A stretch of 64,000 nucleotides of DNA from Occultella aeris. Lineage in GTDB: Bacteria > Actinomycetota > Actinomycetes > Actinomycetales > Beutenbergiaceae. The notes under the pieces are model-generated. The model ran no database searches and was not told the origin of the DNA. It was given only the letters and a program-made list of their open reading frames with translations. How positions within the stretch are numbered: the stretch's first letter is position 1; the number at the start of each line of letters is the position of its first letter. The position numbers and the translations under genes were made by a program. The stretch is from contig NZ_CACRYJ010000055.1 in the NCBI RefSeq assembly GCF_902703175.1, positions 1 to 64,000 of the forward strand. The letters are read 5' to 3'. Shown one piece after another: positions 58,845-64,000 of this stretch.

Positions 58845-59843
58845 ATGACGTTGACCATCGGCTACGCGGCGATGCTCGAGCAGTTCCACCCGACCGAAGT
58901 GCTCGCCCACGCGACCCACGCGGAGGCGCACGGGTTCTCCGGGGTGATGGCGGCAGACCACTATCAGCCGTGGGTGCCGGCGCAGGGTCAGGCGTCCTTC
59001 GTGTGGAACGTGCTGGCCGCGCTCGGGGAGCGCACCAACGGCGATATCGGTCCGGGTGTGAGTACCCCGACGTTTCGGTGGCACCCGGCCATGGTGGCGC
59101 AGGCGAGCGCGACCCTGGCGGCGATGTACCCGGGCCGGCACTGGCTCGGGATCGGCTCGGGTGAGGCGATCAACGAGCACATCGTCGGTGGGTACTGGCC
59201 GGAGGCGCCGGAGCGGATCAACCGGATGTTCGAGGCCGTGGACATCATCGGCCGGCTGTTCTCGAACTCCCTCGCCGGCCGGGACTACAAGCACAGCGGT
59301 GAGTACTTCAAGCTCGAGTCGACCCGGTTGTGGACGATGCCGGAGGTCGCCCCGGAGATCCTGATCGCGACCGCCGGACCGGTGACAGCGCGCCGCGCGG
59401 GCAAGCACGCCGACGGTCTGATCACCATCGGCGCTCCGGTGGACAAGGTGGCCACCCTGCTCGAGAGGTTCGCAGCCGGTGCGAGGGAGGCAGGCCGGGC
59501 ACCGGACTCGATGACGAAGGTGGTACGGCTGCACCTGTCCTGGGCGCCGACCGATGCCGAGGCGCTCACGAACGCGATGACCCAGTGGCCGAACGGGGCG
59601 ATGCGGTTCCCGAAGGCGGACATCCGGTCGCCGTTCGAGTTCGCCCAGGTGGCGAAGATGGTCCGCCCGGAGGACTTCGACGGCAGACTCGTCATCTCCG
59701 CCGACCCGGACGTGCACCTGCGCGCGATCCAGGCCTACGCGGACCTAGGATTCGACCGTATCTATCTGCACAACGTCGGCCGTAACCAGACCGAATGGAT
59801 CGAGACCTTCGGCCGCGACGTCCTCCCGAAGGTGGTCCACTGA
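58845..59843 (+). CDS. LLM class F420-dependent oxidoreductase (TIGR03557-like)
   Basis: A 332-aa luciferase-like oxidoreductase of the F420-binding branch related to Fgd (TIGR03557-like): GYAAMLEQFHPTEVLAHATHAEAHGFSGVMAADHYQPW at the start, GPGVSTPTFRWHPAMVAQASATLAAMYPGRHWLGIGSGEAINEHIVG, and ILIATAGPVTARRAGKHADGL (regions). TAGGCT lies seven bases before ATG 58845, so it is probably leaderless. It is directly followed by CofE, which makes F420. Substrate unknown; it could not be a true Fgd given the altered sugar-phosphate site. Confidence 0.86.
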   Translation: MTLTIGYAAMLEQFHPTEVLAHATHAEAHGFSGVMAADHYQPWVPAQGQASFVWNVLAALGERTNGDIGPGVSTPTFRWHPAMVAQASATLAAMYPGRHWLGIGSGEAINEHIVGGYWPEAPERINRMFEAVDIIGRLFSNSLAGRDYKHSGEYFKLESTRLWTMPEVAPEILIATAGPVTARRAGKHADGLITIGAPVDKVATLLERFAAGAREAGRAPDSMTKVVRLHLSWAPTDAEALTNAMTQWPNGAMRFPKADIRSPFEFAQVAKMVRPEDFDGRLVISADPDVHLRAIQAYADLGFDRIYLHNVGRNQTEWIETFGRDVLPKVVH

Positions 59844-60578
59844 ATGTTGCTCGTCCAAGCGCCCGACGGCGTGGGTGAGGTCACGTCCGGAACCGACCTC
59901 GCCGCGCTGCTCACCCCGTTCCTGGCCACCCTGACCTGGCCGGACGGCTCGGTCGGGCCGGCCGAGGGGGACATCGTGGTGATCGCCTCCAAGATCGTGG
60001 CCAAGTCCGAGGGCCGGCTCGTGGCCGGCAAGGACCGCGAGGCCGCGATCACCGCCGAGACGGTGCGCGTGGTCGCCACCCGCGACTACCCGGACGGCTC
60101 CACGCTGCGGATCGTGGAGAACAAGCAGGGGCTGGTGATGGCCGCCGCCGGCGTGGACGCCTCCAACGTGCTGCCCGGCACCGTGCTGCTGCTCCCGGAG
60201 GACCCGGACGCCTCCGCCCGGCGGATCCGCCGCGGTCTGAACGCCCGGCTCGGCCTGCGCCCCGGCGTGCTGATCACCGACACCGTCGGACGCCCGTGGC
60301 GCCGCGGCATCGCCGACATCTCCATCGGCGCGGCCGGCCTCGACGTGCTGGAAGACCTGCGCGGCCAACAGGACATGCAGGGCCGGGATCTACGCGCCAG
60401 CGTGATCGCTGTCGCGGACGAGATCGCGGGCGCCGCGGACCTCGTGCGCGGCAAGGCGAAGGGCCGCCCGTTCGCCATCGTCCGAGGGCTGGGCCACTTG
60501 GTCACCCATGAGGACGGCGACGGCGCGGCCGTCGCGATCCGCCCACCCGAGGAGGACATGTTCCGCACCGGGAGCTGA
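59844..60578 (+). CDS. cofE: Coenzyme F420-0:L-glutamate ligase
   Basis: A 244-aa CofE enzyme that adds glutamate residues to F420-0 in a GTP-dependent reaction. Signatures include GDIVVIASKIVAKSEGRLV, IVENKQGLVMAAAGVDASN, ITDTVGRPWRRGIADISIGAAGL and ADEIAGAADLVRGKAKGRPFAIVRGL. It is only the N-terminal half of the mycobacterial FbiB; the nitroreductase-like FMN domain is missing. The ATG immediately follows the previous stop, so it is co-translated with the F420-dependent oxidoreductase. Confidence 0.92.
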   Translation: MLLVQAPDGVGEVTSGTDLAALLTPFLATLTWPDGSVGPAEGDIVVIASKIVAKSEGRLVAGKDREAAITAETVRVVATRDYPDGSTLRIVENKQGLVMAAAGVDASNVLPGTVLLLPEDPDASARRIRRGLNARLGLRPGVLITDTVGRPWRRGIADISIGAAGLDVLEDLRGQQDMQGRDLRASVIAVADEIAGAADLVRGKAKGRPFAIVRGLGHLVTHEDGDGAAVAIRPPEEDMFRTGS

Positions 60579-60608
60579 GGCAGTCCGACCGCCTAGGATC
60601 ATCACCAT

Positions 60609-61148
60609 ATGAGCGCCACAGTCGTTTCGGTCCACGTCAGCCCGACCCATACCTTCAGCAAGTCCTCGACGCCGGCGATCGAACTCGTCGAGGGCGTCGG
60701 CGTCCGGGGGGACGCCCATGCGGGTGCCACGGTGAAGCACCGGAGCCGGGTCGCTGCCAACCCCAGCCAGCCGAACCTGCGCCAGGTGCACCTGATCCAC
60801 GCCGAACTCCTCGAGGACCTCGGCGGGGCGGGCCATCAGGTCGCGCCCGGGGAGCTGGGCGAGAACATCACCACAGCGGGTATCGAACTGCTCGAACTGC
60901 CCGTCGGTACCCGGCTGCACATCGCCGACGCGGTCGTCATCGTGACCGGCCTGCGCAATCCGTGCCAGCAGATCAACGACTTCCAGCCCGGACTGCTCAA
61001 GAAGGTGCTCCACAAGGACGACTCCGGGCAGGTGCACAAGCTCGCAGGGGTCATGGGTGTCGTGGCGCGCAGCGGCACGGTCCGTCCCGGGGAGGCGATC
61101 GCCGTCGAACTGCCACCGGCGCCCCACTTCGCCCTCACTGGCGTCTAG
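60609..61148 (+). CDS. MOSC domain-containing protein
   Basis: A 179-aa MOSC (molybdenum cofactor sulfurase C-terminal) protein. It shows GVRGDAHAG early, PNLRQVHLIHAELLEDL, the LGENITTAGIELLELPVGTRL strand and TGLRNPCQQINDFQPGLLKK with the conserved Cys117-type residue. Members bind Moco or a pterin; the redox partner is not encoded here. A TAGGAT box lies nine bases before ATG 60609. Its stop overlaps the -10 box of the next gene. Confidence 0.86.
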   Translation: MSATVVSVHVSPTHTFSKSSTPAIELVEGVGVRGDAHAGATVKHRSRVAANPSQPNLRQVHLIHAELLEDLGGAGHQVAPGELGENITTAGIELLELPVGTRLHIADAVVIVTGLRNPCQQINDFQPGLLKKVLHKDDSGQVHKLAGVMGVVARSGTVRPGEAIAVELPPAPHFALTGV

Positions 61149-61157
61149 GTTGAGGTC

Positions 61158-61751
61158 ATGCTGTTCGAGGCACGGTTCCGCGATGGGGTGCAGTCGGGCA
61201 CGGTGACGCTCACGTTCCGCCGGTGGAAGCGCCACCAGGTCCTCGCCGGAAACAGATACCGGACCGTCGTCGGACGCCTCGCCGTCGACGAGGTGTCCGT
61301 GGTGGATTCCGCGCAGATCACCGACTCCGAGGCAGTCCGGGCCGGCTACCCGGATGCGGCCACCCTGGTCGCGGATCTGCGTGGCACGCCGGACCTGCCC
61401 ACCTATCGGGTCCGGTTCCACCTGGACGACGGCCCGGACGAGCGCGCCGACCTGGCCGCCTCCGACGGGCTCGGACCCGACGACGTGGCCGTCATCGCCG
61501 CGCGGCTGGACCGACTGGACCGGGCCAGCAGCCACGGCCCGTGGACGGCGCAGACCCTGGACCTGATCCGCGACCACCCGGCCCGCCGTGCCCCGGATCT
61601 GGCCGGAATGGTCGGCCGGGAGCGGGACCCGTTCAAGCTGGATGTGCGCAAGCTCAAGAACCTCGGCCTCACCCTGAGCCTGCCGGTCGGGTACGAGCTC
61701 TCGCCCCGCGGCCGGGCCTACCTGGCCGCTCGAGCCGCAGGGTCCGGCTAG
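61158..61751 (+). CDS. ASCH-like domain protein with C-terminal winged-helix-like region
   Basis: A 197-aa hypothetical protein. Residues 1-90 resemble an ASCH/PUA-like RNA-binding fold: FEARFRDGVQSGTVTLTFRRWKRHQVLAGNRYRT and GRLAVDEVSVVD. Residues about 125-190 look like a small winged helix (AQTLDLIRDHPARRAPDLAGMVGRERDPFKLDVRKLKNLGLTLSLPVGYELSPRG region). Together they suggest nucleic-acid binding. TAGGTT ends six bases before ATG 61158, so it is leaderless. The 3' end overlaps the convergent gene by four bases. Function unknown. Confidence 0.7.
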   Translation: MLFEARFRDGVQSGTVTLTFRRWKRHQVLAGNRYRTVVGRLAVDEVSVVDSAQITDSEAVRAGYPDAATLVADLRGTPDLPTYRVRFHLDDGPDERADLAASDGLGPDDVAVIAARLDRLDRASSHGPWTAQTLDLIRDHPARRAPDLAGMVGRERDPFKLDVRKLKNLGLTLSLPVGYELSPRGRAYLAARAAGSG

Positions 61752-63037
61752 AGCAGTGGACCGAACGGCCTGGTCAGGTACTCGAGCAGCCGCGTCACCC
61801 GGCCACGGTCGTTCCACTCCTGCGGCGTCAGCTGGCGCGCGTTCGTCAGGTCGGTCTTGAACACGTGCTCCATCTGCGCCGCGAGCTCGTCGTCGTAGAA
61901 CTCGAGGTTCACCTCGAAGTTCCCGGTCATCGACATCCGGTCGATGTTGGTGGTGCCGATGGTGGACCAGCGGCCGTCGACGGTCATGGTCTTGGCGTGC
62001 ACCATGGCGCCCTTGAACAGCCAGAGGGTCACACCCGCCTCGAGGAGGCGGGTGTAGTAGGACCGCGCGGCCCAGTCCGCCAGCACGTGGTTGGAGACCT
62101 CGGGGATGAGGACCCGGACGTCCACGCCGCGGCGAGCGGCCGCGATGAGGGTGGCAAGGATCTCCCGGTCCGGGATGAAGTACGCCTGCGTGATGTACAC
62201 GTGGGACTCGGCCCGGTCGATCGCCTCCAGGTACAGGCCGCGCACGGGGAACAGCAGCCGGCTCGGCGCATTCTGTGCCGCACGGATCCGAGGCTCCCAA
62301 CCATGCGCACCGGTGTCCGGGAGTTCGGGGAAGTCCGCCTTCCGGTGGTCGTTCCAGAAGTCGACGAACGCGTTCTCCAGCTCCCACACCGACGGGCCCT
62401 CGACGCGCACGTGGGTGTCGCGCCATTGGGTCCGGTACAAGGATCCGATGTTGTACCCGCCGACGTAGCCGACGTTGCCGTCCACGACGAGTACCTTGCG
62501 GTGATCGAGCCCGGTCTTGCGTACGTTCATGGTGAGCATGCCGCCCCGGAACAGCGGGAAACGGAGCGCGTGCAGCGTGGGCAGATCGGGCATCCGGTAG
62601 AAACGGGGGTCGACCACCAGGTTCCCGAACGTATCCCAGATCAGGTAGACGTTCACCCCCCGGCGCGCGGCGGCGATCAAGGCCTCCTTGAACTGGTGCC
62701 CGACCTCGTCGGCCTTCCAGATGTAGGTCTCGAACAGGATGGTGTGCTTGGCGTTGTTGATCGAATCGAGCATCGCGTCGAAAACGTCGGCCCCGTAGGT
62801 GAACGTCGTCACCTCCGAGTCCGCCACCGGCATGGTGCGCGGGGCGGTGCGCGGGAACTCCCCGGTCAACGGGGTGCGCCGCTTGCGCATGTGGTCCACG
62901 GTCATCACGGTCACGGCTGCGCCGAGGTGCACGGTCACGGTGGCCGCGATCCACCAGCGCGCCGCGCTGATGAAGGTCTTCAGGCTCGGCCGGGGGATGT
63001 CCAGGCGCCAGCGTCGTCCATCCTCGCTCACAGGCAT
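61748..63037 (-). CDS. Phospholipase D / cardiolipin synthase-like protein
   Basis: About 429 aa. One N-terminal membrane segment (about residues 25-45, WWIAATVTVHLGAAVTVMTV) anchors two PLD domains. The HKD motifs are HRKVLVVD near residue 176 and HAKTMTVDGRWSTIG near residue 350. The protein resembles cardiolipin synthase (transfer of a phosphatidyl group) more than a secreted phospholipase. ATG 63037 is preceded by TAGGTT seven bases upstream, so it is leaderless. The TTG nine bases earlier is less likely. Confidence 0.88.
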   Translation of the reverse strand: MPVSEDGRRWRLDIPRPSLKTFISAARWWIAATVTVHLGAAVTVMTVDHMRKRRTPLTGEFPRTAPRTMPVADSEVTTFTYGADVFDAMLDSINNAKHTILFETYIWKADEVGHQFKEALIAAARRGVNVYLIWDTFGNLVVDPRFYRMPDLPTLHALRFPLFRGGMLTMNVRKTGLDHRKVLVVDGNVGYVGGYNIGSLYRTQWRDTHVRVEGPSVWELENAFVDFWNDHRKADFPELPDTGAHGWEPRIRAAQNAPSRLLFPVRGLYLEAIDRAESHVYITQAYFIPDREILATLIAAARRGVDVRVLIPEVSNHVLADWAARSYYTRLLEAGVTLWLFKGAMVHAKTMTVDGRWSTIGTTNIDRMSMTGNFEVNLEFYDDELAAQMEHVFKTDLTNARQLTPQEWNDRGRVTRLLEYLTRPFGPLL

Positions 63038-63047
63038 GCGCCCCAAC

Positions 63048-63905
63048 CTACAGTCGGAAGGGCTCCGCCAGTATCGCCCGGTCCGTGTGAGCAGGGCCGG
63101 CGACGCGCAGTGGCGAGAACACCAGCGCGGACGCGTGCTCGCCGTCGACCCATTCGGCCCGCACGCCGTAGACGGCGGCGATCAGGTCCGGGGTGAGGAC
63201 CTCCCGCGGTGGCCCGGCGGCAGCCACGACGCCGGCGTCCAGGACGAGCACGTCGTCGCACACCGTGGCGGCGTGGGCGAGATCGTGGATGGCCATCAGC
63301 ACGCCGGTGCCGGCCGCCGCGACCTCCCGCACCAGTGCGAGCACCTGCAGCTGGGCGGCGACGTCGAGATGGTTCGTGGGCTCGTCCAGGAGCAGCACCC
63401 GAGGGGTCTGGGCCAGGGCACGGGCCATCTGCACGCGCTGCTTCTCCCCGCCCGAGAGGGTCGTGAACTCCCGGTCCGCCAGGTCCAGCGCGCCGGTCCG
63501 CCGGAGTGAGGTCTCGACCAGGTCGAGATCTGCGGCGCTGTCCCCGGAGAAGGCAGGGCGGTGCGGAGTTCGTCCGAGGAGCACCACGTCCCGGACCCGC
63601 AGGTCCACCTCGGCGCGCGCCTCCTGCTCCACGAAGGCCACCCGCCGGGCCCGCTCACGCCGGCTCACCCGCGCCACGTTCCGGCCCATCAGATGCACGT
63701 GACCGCTCGAGGGCGGCAGGGCGCCCACGATGAGCCGCAGCAGGGTCGACTTCCCGGATCCGTTCGGGCCGAGCACGCCGGTCACCCGCCCGGACCGGAC
63801 ACTCACGTCGACGCCACCGAGGATCTGCGTCGCGTTGATCCGGTACCGCAGCTCGCTCGTCCACAGGTCCGCGACCGTCACGGCCGGCTCCGGTGCCCAG
63901 CTCAT
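63048..63905 (-). CDS. FecE-type iron/siderophore ABC transporter ATP-binding protein
   Basis: A 285-aa ATPase of the iron-siderophore (FecE/FepC/BtuD) class. It has Walker A GPNGSGKST near residue 46, signature LSGGEKQRVQMARAL, Walker B VLLLDEPTNHLD and the H-loop HDLAHA. The C-terminal part is longer than in FecE, with AVYGVRAEWVDGEHAS. It overlaps the permease gene by ATGA. The ligand may be a siderophore, heme or cobalamin. No iron-box was seen because the promoter lies outside the window. Confidence 0.9.
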   Translation of the reverse strand: MSWAPEPAVTVADLWTSELRYRINATQILGGVDVSVRSGRVTGVLGPNGSGKSTLLRLIVGALPPSSGHVHLMGRNVARVSRRERARRVAFVEQEARAEVDLRVRDVVLLGRTPHRPAFSGDSAADLDLVETSLRRTGALDLADREFTTLSGGEKQRVQMARALAQTPRVLLLDEPTNHLDVAAQLQVLALVREVAAAGTGVLMAIHDLAHAATVCDDVLVLDAGVVAAAGPPREVLTPDLIAAVYGVRAEWVDGEHASALVFSPLRVAGPAHTDRAILAEPFRL

Positions 63906-64000
63906 GCGGCCCTCCTCGAGCGCACCAGCAGCCAGGCGAACACCGGGGCGCCGATCGCGGCGGTGAGGATGCCCACCGGGACCTCCTGCGGCGCGAACAC
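63902..64000 (-). CDS. FecCD-type permease, C-terminal fragment (truncated by window edge)
   Basis: Only the last 32 residues lie in the window: VFAPQEVPVGILTAAIGAPV then FAWLLVRSRRAA. This is the hallmark C-terminus of FecCD/BtuC permeases (E-x-P-x-G-x-x-T-A-x-I-G-x-P-x-F). The stop overlaps the ATPase start. The rest of the gene continues beyond position 64000. Confidence 0.85.
   Translation of the reverse strand: MFAPQEVPVGILTAAIGAPVFAWLLVRSRRAA

Noticed and set aside
1-64000. Transposons, prophage genes, CRISPR arrays, rRNA and tRNA genes
   Set aside because: I looked for transposase or integrase motifs, regularly spaced repeats and tRNA-like cloverleaf sequences and found none that I can support; short tRNA genes could be missed without a covariance search.

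Overview
The window is high-GC DNA (about 70% or more by eye) with dense genes, frequent ATGA/GTGA overlaps, many leaderless-looking starts (a TANNNT box 6-8 nt before an ATG or GTG), coenzyme F420 enzymes, GlnR-type nitrogen boxes, a baeRF2/Rv2629-type ribosome factor and a zinc-free L33 behind a Zur-like box. This points to an actinobacterium, probably of order Micrococcales (a Ruaniaceae, Beutenbergiaceae or Cellulomonadaceae relative). The family is inference only. No rRNA, tRNA, CRISPR array, transposase or integrase was recognised.

Layout. 0-8.3 kb: a peptide/nickel-type ABC transporter operon continues into two SsuD/SfnG-like flavin monooxygenases and an alpha/beta hydrolase, which looks like organosulfur scavenging. 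It ends in a 14-bp hairpin facing a LysR gene. 9.4-10.9 kb: an ECF sigma factor and its likely membrane partner. 10.9-13.9 kb: cystathionine gamma-synthase/lyase and cystathionine beta-synthase (homocysteine to cysteine), preceded by a ten-residue leaderless ORF ending Cys-Cys-Cys-stop, a likely cysteine attenuator. 13.9-16.1 kb: ribosome-hibernation-type factor, DinB-like protein, chorismate mutase.

16.2-33.2 kb: nitrate and nitrite assimilation with siroheme supply. One operon is narK-nitrate reductase-electron transfer flavoprotein. The other is nirB-nirD-cobA-uroporphyrinogen III synthase/winged helix. Each carries a four-slot GlnR box. An AT-richer insert (about 21.4-23.1 kb) with a pentapeptide-like protein and an orphan antitoxin separates them. 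A second methyltransferase with a shortened CysG-like N-terminus, F420-dependent glucose-6-phosphate dehydrogenase, a VapBC pair and a sirohydrochlorin chelatase (with a GlnR half box) follow.

33-37.4 kb: an F420-type PPOX protein, a 2H phosphoesterase, and an unusual esterase-esterase-ATP-grasp operon. 37.6-46.8 kb: glycan degradation (large secreted clan GH-A enzyme, GH3, GH29) with a TetR regulator and its perfect palindrome, then a serine hydrolase gene bracketed by pairs of a palindromic repeat. 46.9-50.1 kb: valS and a VOC protein. 50.2-55.9 kb: a sugar ABC importer, a PfkB kinase and a divergent GH4 phospho-glycosidase. 56-64 kb: a lipoprotein, zinc-free L33 with Zur-like box, an oxidoreductase/MarR pair with a 22-bp palindrome, F420-linked genes (LLM oxidoreductase, CofE), MOSC, ASCH and phospholipase D proteins, and the edge of a FecCD-type siderophore/iron transporter.

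The most interesting points are the poly-Cys leader ORF, the GlnR boxes tying nitrate reduction to siroheme supply, the ATP-grasp/double-esterase operon, the palindromic repeat family, and several operator-promoter arrangements that can be read directly.
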